Made by a program: the position numbers and the translations under genes | Source of the DNA: Candidatus Borrarchaeum weybense | Lineage (GTDB): Archaea; Asgardarchaeota; Sifarchaeia; Borrarchaeales; Borrarchaeaceae | Assembly (NCBI GenBank): GCA_019057385.1 | Contig: JAHQJS010000004.1 | Coordinates: 450,118 to 514,117, forward strand | Reading direction: 5' to 3' | Length of the DNA: 64,000 nt | Shown: positions 19,701 through 28,333 of the stretch, in pieces | Position numbering within the stretch: position 1 is the first letter of the stretch | Layout of the letters: every line of letters begins with the position of its first letter | The notes under the pieces: generated by a model | The model's input: only the letters and a program-made list of their open reading frames with translations | Told to the model about the DNA's origin: nothing | The model's database searches: none

Positions 19701-21391
19701 TGTGAAATTGCTTCTTTTAATTGATCAGTTGTTTTTGTTAACAGGTCAGCATCCTTTTTTTCACTTTCTTCTAAAGTTTGAGAGATTAATTCCATATTTG
19801 CTTTAATTTCTGTGGTTATTTTTTCCTGGTTCTCTTCTGTTAACCTCGTAGCGTCATTAACAGAATTTTCAATAAGTACGTTCGTAGAAACAATACTATT
19901 ATTCACAACATCTGATAATTCATATGCAAGAGTACTAAATCTCTCCTGTAAACGAGTGCTACCTTCAAAGAATTCTTCTAACAGTTGCTCCATCGATTGT
20001 CCAACAAGTTCGTTTACCTTACTTTTCGCATCTTTAATTGTTTGTGAAACCACATCTAAAAGCTCTTTTTGCGTTGTTTTCGCGTTTGAGGCATGTGACT
20101 TCAAGAGACCATCAAAATCACTTTTTAGTGAACTTATCTCAGTTAACATTTTGTTAAGGTTCTCACTAATTTCTTCCTTTAACTGGTTCATCTTTGCAAC
20201 AATATCGTCTCTCTCTGTATCTACAAATGTCTCTACTTGTGTATTAAACGCTTCAATCTGCGTTTTTATTACTTGATCAAGTGAAGTTACGGTATTACCA
20301 GCAACTTCAATTTTTGTTTTGATTATTTCAGCAAAAGATGATATTCCTTTTTTCGTTTTGTTTATAATTTTCGTATTTTTTTTCTTTAGGTCCTTAATAA
20401 CAGCCTTAACTTCAGCGAGTGAACTTTTTAACATACCACTGCTTTCATCTTTGAAGGTCGTGAGTTTAGTATCTATATTTTGGAGCTGTTCATTAAATGA
20501 ATTGGAAATATTAGAAAGAAGTGTATTGAGTTTTTCCTTAAACGCGTCAATAGATGAAATCGTAATGTTTTCTGTTTTTTCTTTAGCATCCGTAAATCCA
20601 GTTGTATAAACCTGAGTTAGGTTGGTCAGCGTTTCACTAGCATCTTTCTTAAATTTTTCAACATCCTCTACATCTGTCTCCTCAGTACTTTCAAGAAGCT
20701 GTTCGCTCTTTTCTTGGAAGCGTGTAACGTTTGCTTTCCAATCATTTATTTGTTCTCTAATGGCTTCTGCCAATTGTTCGTTTAGTGTCTGCATTTCGAC
20801 TTCAAATTCGTTTGAAGTATTATCTAATGCATCAAATAATGTATCTTTAAGTCCGGTCAACGTCTCTTCAAACGCGGTATAATTATCTTTTAAGGTGGTT
20901 GTTATTGTTTCTCTATTTTGATCCGCATCAGATTTGACGTGCTCGCCGAAATCCATTGAAATTGAATCAATCTGTTCTTTGGTTACATCAACGTTTTTCT
21001 TGAATTCTTCAAGATGTTCATTAATTACTGCAGATGTAGATTCCTGGAATCCTTGAAGTTGCGATGACAACGCGTTCTTGACTTCATTCCATTTAACTGT
21101 TATCTCGTCGCGTACATTTGACAGTCTTTGCGTGAGATCTTCTTCGACTTTTTCGCTTAAAACGATTCGTGGTTCCATAGCTACCAGAATGTCCACTTTA
21201 CCTGGAATCCGACGTATTAGCCCCTTCTGTTCAAGTGCGATCAAATTACTTTGTATTTCTGGAAGAGGGTCTCCTGTATAAAGAACTAATTCCTCTAATG
21301 TTTTCGCTCCTAAACCAACGATTGTTTCGTAAATTTTTCTTTCAATTTCATTGAGCCCGATTAATTCGTACACTTCTTCTGCATTAAGCAT
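16793..21391 (-). CDS. giant coiled-coil protein, TrmB-like winged helix at N terminus
   Basis: 1532 residues. Residues 1-70 form a TrmB-type winged helix (LNEIERKIYETIVGLGAKTLEELVLYTG, then LIALEQKGLIRRIPGKVDILVA), a fold that usually binds DNA. Residues about 75-1395 are an almost unbroken coiled coil, poor in Pro, Cys and aromatic residues and rich in Lys, Glu, Thr, Asn, Ser and Leu. The last 135 residues form a compact domain (YRVVGDANILFNIKAIIDRTKANLILVTPKF..., ending ILSTNDHLIELINSELL) like the C-terminal PLD-like part of TrmB proteins. No signal peptide or membrane helix. GAGGAG lies 8 bases before the ATG. Third gene of a tight operon with a coiled-coil protein and an ATPase. Function unknown; a DNA-tethering rod is inferred. 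Confidence 0.85.
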   Translation of the reverse strand: MLNAEEVYELIGLNEIERKIYETIVGLGAKTLEELVLYTGDPLPEIQSNLIALEQKGLIRRIPGKVDILVAMEPRIVLSEKVEEDLTQRLSNVRDEITVKWNEVKNALSSQLQGFQESTSAVINEHLEEFKKNVDVTKEQIDSISMDFGEHVKSDADQNRETITTTLKDNYTAFEETLTGLKDTLFDALDNTSNEFEVEMQTLNEQLAEAIREQINDWKANVTRFQEKSEQLLESTEETDVEDVEKFKKDASETLTNLTQVYTTGFTDAKEKTENITISSIDAFKEKLNTLLSNISNSFNEQLQNIDTKLTTFKDESSGMLKSSLAEVKAVIKDLKKKNTKIINKTKKGISSFAEIIKTKIEVAGNTVTSLDQVIKTQIEAFNTQVETFVDTERDDIVAKMNQLKEEISENLNKMLTEISSLKSDFDGLLKSHASNAKTTQKELLDVVSQTIKDAKSKVNELVGQSMEQLLEEFFEGSTRLQERFSTLAYELSDVVNNSIVSTNVLIENSVNDATRLTEENQEKITTEIKANMELISQTLEESEKKDADLLTKTTDQLKEAISQVKDANQTIVKEIDEALSEMITKANTTIDTTQEQIKEQFNIEHGKLKESNEKTQTDLLEMFSVSNKNMDKQFTDVKGKTAVHIEETSQNVLKQLEESKKQNMELMKTFIDNVLTESMGIRDEVPNVIEKELEEHKDRISQLDIRFADTSGRLLSIVEVLKTKTEEKASSLFGLRKAGLEEFMDQLASMEGELQSLRAQVRDVINTNTDAYEVGVSSLLDNISRNMTYRVETIEKDAESNFEKMNTTYETIVSNFASTFQGAFQKEIENALERFTNGLKTNNSEAKESVVLRLEENKEAINEMTYTAGKVLTEKLNEAKTAFEEIQKTATINTKSLETAGKQIDSQLKSNMNERKELTTNLRDALTKILENLRDANHESSNSWVEQFNESFSQYEEKIVSTLIQHKMNTTTRTIEEITAQDSLLNTIKTNVESLANSLKEINESNLNSLQENTNTILNEKGAEIERNNSALQEKAEDEINTRKTETEQSVETLIEKITEEKIGASTSHLMELKQNLSEIVLNVLEETIQKVSGFNSTLNTKLSETEDMLNKLSGTLDESASTLAELDSNIIQKFEPQAKALLEKLEKTTEGATELKEVTTELDTLSVSVNEKVKEADSEISEIKKTIFDVLGEKEGIITGDIETILTKFDKILDQANTSVKQKVDELKDALIASGKDYLAKFDTRLEQIITRLDQLLSRPSTTILEGTVDFKGSFSNLLSVQTTKYRENIYSSIDNINEFLENLGIEVETATKQLNEKLSETTSSQIQNYEGTVVTHKDELLQIVTNRVEGIEKELTEVVNVIPSELEAAVAASNKAARVLGTIQKLSRKAEPLPVEQTYRVVGDANILFNIKAIIDRTKANLILVTPKFEDIPVDSLSNIKKTIRVTCVTELAEANMKDAGQLQERGNVRVRNYPDPKIYVISRDSEEVLIAPAVKGRDLTGILSTNDHLIELINSELLSGYTAKSKAI

Positions 21392-21405
21392 TATCCAATC
21401 TCCTC

Positions 21406-23712
21406 TTATTTGCTCATTTCTCGTGAAATTTCATCAATTGATTTCTTAGCATCATTAAAATCTGTTTGAACTGGTTTCTTCAGGCGATCTAGTTCCTTAC
21501 CGATCCGTTCCACACTATTAGAAAGTTCCCGTAAGGATCGTGTCAATGAATTTAATTCTTCTTTCAATTTGTCTTTATCTTCATTTATTGCTGATGAATA
21601 AGTGTTTGTTAGATCTGTAAGTTCTTTCTTCGTCCCCTCTTTTTGCCCCTCAAGTGTCTTGGACACATTTTGACTCATTTCGGTGTTAAATCTATCCAGT
21701 TTTTCGGTCTCAGCTAGAAGAACATCCAAGAGTCCCTTCTTAGAATCTTCAGCTAAAGATGTCAATTTAGAGATGGTGTCTTCTAATTGAGAATTCAATT
21801 TTTCCTTTGTTGTGTCCTGCATGTTTGCATTTGCCGTGGTTATACTATTAATCCACTGAGAAACCTGTTCTTTCATCATATCGCTATGTTCTCTGGTGGC
21901 GTCGCTATGTTCCTTTGTAGCTTCATTATTCTCTTTTAGTGCATTACTATGGCTTTCGGAGATAGTCTTTAGCTGAATTCTAGTGCTGTCATTAATATCT
22001 TTGTTTATTGTATTTACTGTAGTATTCATAGCATCATCACTATTTTTAAAGCGGTCATTAATTTTCTCTTTGATCACTGTTAGCGCTTTAGATACATCTG
22101 TAACTGTTCCATTCAAAGCATTTGTAAGATTGTCATTATGAGTTGTCGTTTCCGATTTGTAATTCTCCGAAATACTTGTTAATTCCTGAGCAACAGTTTT
22201 TTCTAACTCTTCGGTAGCGTTTATGAAATTATTTTTATGAGAATCCAAGGATTCTGTCATATTTGTCTGTAGATCGGTTGTTGTCGCTTCATGGGTTTGT
22301 TTTTGTTCGTTTAATGAGTTAAGCGTATTTTCTTTGAGCCCATTCATTTTAAGTTTAAAATCTTCCATGGCTTTCATTAGGAATTCTTCAGTTTCTGCCT
22401 TAATCTTCTCTACGTTATTTTTGTGGGCTGAAAGAGTGTTATCTACTATTGTTATGAAGTCCCCTTCATAAGATTCGCAGACTTCTGCTACTGTAGCAAT
22501 ATTTTCTAAAAAGGCTGTTCGCATTTGCGAGTTTAGGTCGTGAATTAGTTCCTCGATCCGTGTTAAGATATCTTTAATGCCTGTTTGCATCTGATCTTGG
22601 GTAACTTCAATTGTACCTTCAATATTTTCAAGACTTTTAACCAACTTTTCACTGAAAGCTAATTCAAGTTCTTCTTTCTTTTCGGCAAATTGCTGTTCTT
22701 GAAAACTCATTAACTCAAAGGCTTTTTTCATCATGCCGGTTTCTAATTGGGTTTTCACTTCACCTATTTTTGTTTCGAGAATATCTGAGAGAAGGCTCTC
22801 CACTCCAGCAATAACTTCATTATATGTTTCCTTATGTGTTTCAAAAGTTTGTGATGAGTCTGCTTTTGTCTTTTCAATACTTGTAGAAAACTGAGATCGC
22901 TCGTTTTCAAGAAGACTTTGCAGAAGTTCTTTGATAGAATCTGCTTGCTGCATAAGTATGTTTATAGATTCCATAATCAGAGTACTCGATGCATTTTTTT
23001 TGCCTTCAAGCATCTCTGAAAACTGAACAGATTTCGCCTCTAACTCGTTTATCAAGTTTTCTCGCGTATCATTAAAATTAGTCGAAAGTTCTGTGTATTT
23101 TTGCGTCAATTGTGTGCTTATTCCTTCGTCATGATTCTTGAGGAGTTCTGTAGAAGTCTCATTAACATTCTGAAGTATATCTACTATTTTTTGATGGAGT
23201 TGGTCATTAATTTGATTCTGTGTAGTTAGAAATTCACCAAATTTCTCTGTTGCTTCTTGTACCATCCCTTGTGAATCATTTTTCATCTTTGTAACATTTT
23301 CATCGAAAAACGTAAGTCCTGCCTGTTCTTCTTTTAGTGCAGCGGTAAATTGACTGGTAACATCATCTATCTGGGGCATGAATTTGAGTTCTTTAAGGAT
23401 TCCTTTTAGTTCTTCAACCTCTTTAGATATTTCTGAAATTATGGCTGTTTTTGCGTCATCTAGTTTTAGCGCGATCTCCTCTTGCATAGTAGAATTTTGC
23501 TTCTTTAAATTCTCTTGGATCTCCTTTGCGTCTTCTTCTATCTTATTTTCGCCTTCCTGAAAAACCTTTTCTCCAGTTGATTTGATTTCTTCATATCCCG
23601 ACGAGAGTGTCGAATTAAATTCACCAAATTGCTCCTCAAAGGACTTCGAAATTTTATCAAGATCTTTTCTAATCGATTCCAACCTTGTTAGGGCATTTTC
23701 TACCTTTGACAT
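21406..23712 (-). CDS. coiled-coil protein, 768 residues
   Basis: Nearly all coiled coil from residue 1 to about 750, with heptad-like hydrophobic spacing and many Lys, Glu, Thr, Asn and Ser. A short tandem motif EHSDATREHSDMMKEQ lies near residue 600. No membrane helix, no Cys pairs, no catalytic motif. Composition matches the rod of the next gene, so the two may pair side by side or end to end. AAGGAG precedes the ATG, which lies 3 bases after the ATPase stop codon; the next gene starts 14 bases after this one ends. No family recognised; similar-looking proteins are easily confused with chemotaxis receptors or SMC arms, but neither head nor signalling hairpin is seen. Confidence 0.8.
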   Translation of the reverse strand: MSKVENALTRLESIRKDLDKISKSFEEQFGEFNSTLSSGYEEIKSTGEKVFQEGENKIEEDAKEIQENLKKQNSTMQEEIALKLDDAKTAIISEISKEVEELKGILKELKFMPQIDDVTSQFTAALKEEQAGLTFFDENVTKMKNDSQGMVQEATEKFGEFLTTQNQINDQLHQKIVDILQNVNETSTELLKNHDEGISTQLTQKYTELSTNFNDTRENLINELEAKSVQFSEMLEGKKNASSTLIMESINILMQQADSIKELLQSLLENERSQFSTSIEKTKADSSQTFETHKETYNEVIAGVESLLSDILETKIGEVKTQLETGMMKKAFELMSFQEQQFAEKKEELELAFSEKLVKSLENIEGTIEVTQDQMQTGIKDILTRIEELIHDLNSQMRTAFLENIATVAEVCESYEGDFITIVDNTLSAHKNNVEKIKAETEEFLMKAMEDFKLKMNGLKENTLNSLNEQKQTHEATTTDLQTNMTESLDSHKNNFINATEELEKTVAQELTSISENYKSETTTHNDNLTNALNGTVTDVSKALTVIKEKINDRFKNSDDAMNTTVNTINKDINDSTRIQLKTISESHSNALKENNEATKEHSDATREHSDMMKEQVSQWINSITTANANMQDTTKEKLNSQLEDTISKLTSLAEDSKKGLLDVLLAETEKLDRFNTEMSQNVSKTLEGQKEGTKKELTDLTNTYSSAINEDKDKLKEELNSLTRSLRELSNSVERIGKELDRLKKPVQTDFNDAKKSIDEISREMSK

Positions 23713-23715
23713 TTT

Positions 23716-25443
23716 CTAATTCTCCTTCTTAGGTTCTATAACTATTTTTTTTGCAAGTTTATCAAACTCTTTTCGATATAATTCATTGTTTATGGATTCT
23801 CGAGCCTTTTGACAAACTTTTTTTGCTCTTGCCCCCTCATTCGCTGTCTTGTAAAGTGAATAAGCACGCCTATAAAATAAGCGAGTAAAAGCGTCAAATG
23901 ACTCTGCAGCGTATACATCTCCAGCTTCCTCATATAACATTGCAGCGTTCCTCGACAACGCGTTCCTTTTCCACTCGCTTCCTATTTTATCATAAAGCCT
24001 TGAACCATTTGCAAGAAACTTGCGTGCATAATAGGGTTTTTTAGCCTTTGAAAATCTCTTGGCCATCTCATCACATAAAAGAGCTGCACGTTCAAAATCC
24101 TCTATTTTTTCAAAAATTTCTGTGGCATTTGAGAAAAGCACAAAGGCTTCATAAAACATTTCATGTTCCATTAAAGCTTCACCCATGGTGCTATAAGATT
24201 CTGCAATTTCTGTAAGAATCGGCGTTTCACGTTGGGCGAAAGCAATATTAGTCAATTCATCTAATTTCTCCTTAATCGGAGTATCTGGTCTTTTTCCTGC
24301 ACCTATTGATTCTTTAAACAAATCCAAAAGTATATTTGCTCTTCCAAAGATATTCAATCGTTCAGATGTTCTCTTTAATGTTTGAAAAAGAAATTTAGAT
24401 GAAAAATAGACGAAGGTATTTTCTACCACTAGAAGTTGTTTTTCTTGCAGATCATTCAAGATAGTACTTATATCGTTTTTTAAATCAGAAGTAGCTTCTA
24501 GTTCTGACAAAGTATCTAAATTTTCTTTTCGTGAGGCAATATTTTCAAGTATTTTAAGTTCCTCATCATGTAAATCAAATATATCAACTATATTTTCATT
24601 TAGAATTGCATCTTTGCATTTATTCCAGACATTTTCTTCTATTGATGCGTTTTCTCTGTTTTCATAGAGATAACTAGTCGCTAAAGTTAGAACAAAGGGG
24701 ACTCCTCTTCCTGCTCGAATAAGTTTTTCTTTCACATCTTTCGAAATAGTTATCTCATTTTTTGTTTCAACTCGTTTTAAAAATATCTCCGCTTCTTTTG
24801 AACTCATCTTTCCAAGGGAGAACATTTCAAGATTTGATTCCAAGTTCTGTGAAGGGATATATTTCATAAACTCATCAGTAATGGAAAATATAATTATAAT
24901 ATTGTATTTTTTTTCTTTCAATTCTTTTAAAATTTCAATCAAAATATGATAAGCGTTTTCAAAATCTCTAATTGCAAAAAATTCCGTATCATCGACTAGA
25001 AACATAGCCCAGGTTTTTTGCGACTCCAGTTTTTCCTGAACATCGTCTAATCCTCGAAAAAATTCATCAATATACTCTGAGAGTACTTCAGATGTTGTAG
25101 TCGTTCCTTTAGGTAGCGGAAGCATATCAAAATCTGCTTTCTTCGAAAAACGTTTTTTCTTTTCGGGCACGAGAGCTACTATTTGACTTTTTAAGTCAGC
25201 AAAAAAACTCTCGACGGTTCCTGGGGTGATTGTTTTATAAATAGTCTGGAAACGCTCTATCTGCGCTAACTCCTGAAATTTCATCAACGTAAGACTCTTA
25301 CCCATACCCCTCTCACTACTAAGAATACCTCCTCGTTTTTCTTCGCTTCCTGTCTTAATTTTTGTTAAAAAGTCTCTAAATCGATTTATTTCGTCTGTTC
25401 TTCCTGTGAATAACTCAATATTGGATATTATGGCGTTTTCCAT
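23716..25443 (-). CDS. STAND/ORC-like ATPase with winged helix and TPR-like repeats
   Basis: 575 residues. The ORC/STAND-type start FTGRTDEINRFRDFL (12-26) is followed by Walker A SERGMGKS (43-50), Walker B MFLVDDTEF (147-155) and a sensor-like strand IIIIFSITDEF (182-192). A winged-helix region (about 300-375) comes next, then helical TPR/SNAP-like repeats (about 417-560) with patterns such as YSTMGEALMEHEMFYEAFVLFSNA and AAMLYEEAGDVYAAE. Such ATPases act as regulated switches or loaders. First gene of the three-gene operon; GGTGGAG precedes its ATG. It probably drives or loads the two coiled-coil proteins, which is inference from gene order. Confidence 0.85.
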   Translation of the reverse strand: MENAIISNIELFTGRTDEINRFRDFLTKIKTGSEEKRGGILSSERGMGKSLTLMKFQELAQIERFQTIYKTITPGTVESFFADLKSQIVALVPEKKKRFSKKADFDMLPLPKGTTTTSEVLSEYIDEFFRGLDDVQEKLESQKTWAMFLVDDTEFFAIRDFENAYHILIEILKELKEKKYNIIIIFSITDEFMKYIPSQNLESNLEMFSLGKMSSKEAEIFLKRVETKNEITISKDVKEKLIRAGRGVPFVLTLATSYLYENRENASIEENVWNKCKDAILNENIVDIFDLHDEELKILENIASRKENLDTLSELEATSDLKNDISTILNDLQEKQLLVVENTFVYFSSKFLFQTLKRTSERLNIFGRANILLDLFKESIGAGKRPDTPIKEKLDELTNIAFAQRETPILTEIAESYSTMGEALMEHEMFYEAFVLFSNATEIFEKIEDFERAALLCDEMAKRFSKAKKPYYARKFLANGSRLYDKIGSEWKRNALSRNAAMLYEEAGDVYAAESFDAFTRLFYRRAYSLYKTANEGARAKKVCQKARESINNELYRKEFDKLAKKIVIEPKKEN

Positions 25444-25537
25444 ATTATCTCTCCACCATTTCCTATACTTACATACCTAGGACTTTCATTCATTCATCAC
25501 ATAATAATTTCATGATTGATTATTATTAGCATGCTGT

Positions 25538-25545
25538 CGCGCGCG
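25538..25545. repeat. CGCGCGCG intergenic palindrome
   Basis: Eight alternating C and G within the 10-base palindrome TCGCGCGCGA. It lies in the divergent promoter region between the ATPase operon and the dapA-like gene. Two further intergenic copies lie at 36060 and 46170. Confidence 0.5.
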
Positions 25546-25676
25546 ATAAACTCACCAAAATGGTATATATGCTCATCGCTATAATGTATTCAATTGTTTT
25601 TCCGTAGGCTTCAATGAAACCTAAATATGCTTTTACAATTAGTTTGCCACTTCAAATCACTTAGGAGGCATATTTC

Positions 25677-26582
25677 ATGGTTCAAATTAAAGGCATAAAC
25701 GTACCCGTCGTTACTCCTTTCAAAAACAATGAAATAAATGAGGACGGTTTCAGAACCATAATCAACTATTTGATAGAAAATAAAGTTCACGGTATTATCC
25801 CATGTGGGTCAACTGGCGAAACAATCAACCTTAGAATGGATGAACGAAAAAAAGTTGCTGAAATAGCAATTGATGAGGCAAGTGGACGCATATCCGTTAT
25901 TGTCGGTACTGGTGATAGTTCTACCGATCGTGCAATTGAATTAACAGAGCATGCCGCTGATATTGGTGCTGATGCTGTCCTATTGGTTACCCCTTTTTAC
26001 TTCAAGCCCAGTCAAGAAGCGATCTATGAATACTTTTCTGCAATTGTATCAACTATTGACATCCCTATTCTCCTCTATATGGTTCCTAAGTTTACTGGTG
26101 GCGTAGAAATTGATCCTCAAACTGTGGTGCGTCTACAAGAATACTCAAACATCATAGGAATAAAAATGAGCATAACGGATATCAGAAAAATCTCCACAAT
26201 GATAAATATCGCATCAAATGAAAGTTTTAACGTGTTTGCTGGAAGTGGAAGTGCTATTTTTGCAACATTGATGCTTGGAGGAATAGGTGCCGTACCAGCT
26301 ACAGGAAATATTGCAACGAGGATGATAGCAGATATTTATGGTTCCTTTGTTCAAAACGACTTCGAAAAAGCAAGAGAGTTACAATTGAAAATATTACCTC
26401 TTGACAACTTTCTTACTGGTCCAAATGGTCATGGAATCCCTGCAATCAAAGTAGGTATGGACATGTTAGATTTAGATCTTCAAGCAGGCATCCCTCGAAG
26501 TCCGTTACTTCCAATAACTGATAAAGTTAAAAATGAGTTAGGAAACATTCTCCATTCTATAGGTCTGATAGAAAACCAATAA
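25677..26582 (+). CDS. dapA: dihydrodipicolinate synthase family protein
   Basis: 301-residue (beta/alpha)8 aldolase of the DHDPS/NAL family. Landmarks are GSTGETINL near 42-50 (pyruvate-binding loop), PILLYMVP near 135 with the catalytic Tyr, and IGIKMS near 161 with the Schiff-base Lys. DapA condenses pyruvate with aspartate semialdehyde toward lysine; other family members act on sugar acids, so the substrate is not certain. AGGAGG lies 8 bases before the ATG. A TATA-like GTATATAT near 25563 suggests a long leader. Confidence 0.85.
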   Translation: MVQIKGINVPVVTPFKNNEINEDGFRTIINYLIENKVHGIIPCGSTGETINLRMDERKKVAEIAIDEASGRISVIVGTGDSSTDRAIELTEHAADIGADAVLLVTPFYFKPSQEAIYEYFSAIVSTIDIPILLYMVPKFTGGVEIDPQTVVRLQEYSNIIGIKMSITDIRKISTMINIASNESFNVFAGSGSAIFATLMLGGIGAVPATGNIATRMIADIYGSFVQNDFEKARELQLKILPLDNFLTGPNGHGIPAIKVGMDMLDLDLQAGIPRSPLLPITDKVKNELGNILHSIGLIENQ

Positions 26583-26715
26583 TCTTTCGAACCGTTATTT
26601 CCGCAACTTTAAAATGAAGCCTCATCATTGTATAATATTAAGGTAATACACCCATTATGACGTTTGTAGTTTCCAATTTGCTACATCTTGTGAGCGCAAC
26701 TTAGGTGAACTAATC

Positions 26716-28191
26716 GTGTCTCAGAGTCAAGTACCAACTCGGATCCTTATGTTTACGTCCCCAGATTGTGCTTATTGTCCTTCAGTTGAGAAACTTTTAC
26801 AGCGCACAATAGGTTTTGGAAGTGTAGCATTTGCTCACGTCTCTACAATAGATATTAATGAGAATCCTGAGCTAAAGACAAGGTATAAAATTAAATCACT
26901 GCCCACTTTGATAATAAATGATGAAAAGGTTCTTAGCGGTCAGATCACCGAGGGCGAAGTTCAGAATGTGCTCTGGAACAAATTGGTTACCACGATTTTA
27001 GAACGCGAAAAATCGTATGATATGCGAAAAGAAACTATGCTAGCAATCACAACCAATACACTTTCTTCAGCGCTCGAACTTCAACTTGTTCGACCAAGCA
27101 TTGGAGACTATACTCATATTGGAGCACTGCAGAAAACAACTTTTTCAATATTAGGGTTAGATGTTTTAGCAACACGCTTATTTTATGAAGCAGGTAAAGA
27201 TTTAGGCTTATATGGTGCAGATTCTCACCTCCTCTTAAGTTTAAATCCTAAAATCGGAGCTGAAATCAGATCTATCGAAAAACGCTTTAAGCACGTGATC
27301 GACGGGATACGTATTTTCTTTAATAGACAAACCAGTAATCTCCCCACGTATTTCAGCGATAGAGTTGATATAGTTAGCCTAGAGGATGATGAAGCCGTGA
27401 TCCGTGTCTATGAAACTGCATCTTCTACACAAGCTATGGACATTGGTGAACCTCTTTGTCATTTCACTGCTGGCGAAATGGCTGGCATGATCGAAGCGTT
27501 ACTTGCAGAAAGTGTTACAGTTCGAGAAACGGCATGTTGGGGTACTGGAAACCCATATTGCGAGTTTTACATAAAACTTGCTGGAGAAAAAGAGAAGCCT
27601 TATCCTTTACCAAAAAAACGAAAAGATAGACCTGAAAGATTTAAGCAACTGATTGATCGCTCAATGCGTCTTGCTTATGATTCTATCTTCATGAAAAGAA
27701 AAATGCGTCCAAATACAGGAGATTACCTGCACCTTGGGGTGCTCCAACAACAACTTACATCACTTAAACTCTCTGATCCGTTTACAGGAAGTTTACTTTA
27801 CGCAGCAGGACACCAACAAGGTTTAAATAGCCCTGAAATTGAATTTATTAACCGAATTAAAAATAAATCTGCTGAAATTGGAGATATGGAGTTCTTAGAG
27901 GCTTTGAAAGTCTTACGAAACTTCTACAATCACCCAAGCTCATTTCTATCACGTGAACATGGCAAGGTTCGTTCACGAAATTTACGAAAAGAAAGTGCTT
28001 CGCTTATAATCTATGAACTCGCTTCTGCTACTGCAACTCCAAATGCTGGGGTTAATTTTTGTGATTTCGAAACCGGTAAAATTGCTGGTCTTTTTGAACG
28101 ATTAACTGGACAAAATATTGTTGCCAACGAATCAAAATGCTGGGGTTTAGGTAATAATTTTTGTGAATTTGACGTCAGCAAAGTGGACTGA
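26716..28191 (+). CDS. thioredoxin-like protein with two V4R domains
   Basis: 491 residues. Residues 1-90 form a thioredoxin/glutaredoxin-like domain with redox pair CAYC near 18-21 and the cis-Pro in KIKSLPTLII. Two similar halves follow, each with GDYxHxGxLQ early and a V4R (4-vinyl reductase) core ending in a paired-Cys motif: CWGTGNPYCEF near 278 and CWGLGNNFCEF near 476. V4R is a small-molecule or metal-binding domain related to the heme-NO-binding fold. A redox-linked sensor or carrier is likely, but the ligand is unknown. It starts with GTG behind AGGTGA. Stands between dapA-like and leuA-like genes. Confidence 0.8.
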   Translation: MSQSQVPTRILMFTSPDCAYCPSVEKLLQRTIGFGSVAFAHVSTIDINENPELKTRYKIKSLPTLIINDEKVLSGQITEGEVQNVLWNKLVTTILEREKSYDMRKETMLAITTNTLSSALELQLVRPSIGDYTHIGALQKTTFSILGLDVLATRLFYEAGKDLGLYGADSHLLLSLNPKIGAEIRSIEKRFKHVIDGIRIFFNRQTSNLPTYFSDRVDIVSLEDDEAVIRVYETASSTQAMDIGEPLCHFTAGEMAGMIEALLAESVTVRETACWGTGNPYCEFYIKLAGEKEKPYPLPKKRKDRPERFKQLIDRSMRLAYDSIFMKRKMRPNTGDYLHLGVLQQQLTSLKLSDPFTGSLLYAAGHQQGLNSPEIEFINRIKNKSAEIGDMEFLEALKVLRNFYNHPSSFLSREHGKVRSRNLRKESASLIIYELASATATPNAGVNFCDFETGKIAGLFERLTGQNIVANESKCWGLGNNFCEFDVSKVD

Positions 28192-28333
28192 AATTCTTAT
28201 CCTTTAGACAATTTTAATCCTATAGACCGTGATTTCTGATAAATACGCAACTATTTTTGATGATTAAATTCTTAAGTGCACGCCTTAATCATTTCACTAT
28301 ATTTCATCACAATTATCTTGTAGCTTGAGGTGA

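Noticed and set aside
16793..23712. Interpretation of the two coiled-coil proteins as SMC/Rad50 or chemotaxis receptors
   Set aside because: No Walker A/B head or hinge, no membrane helix and no conserved receptor tip were seen.
16900..25400. Many open frames on the plus strand opposite the coiled-coil operon
   Set aside because: They are antisense shadows of the long minus-strand coding regions; serine- and phenylalanine-rich products with no SD.
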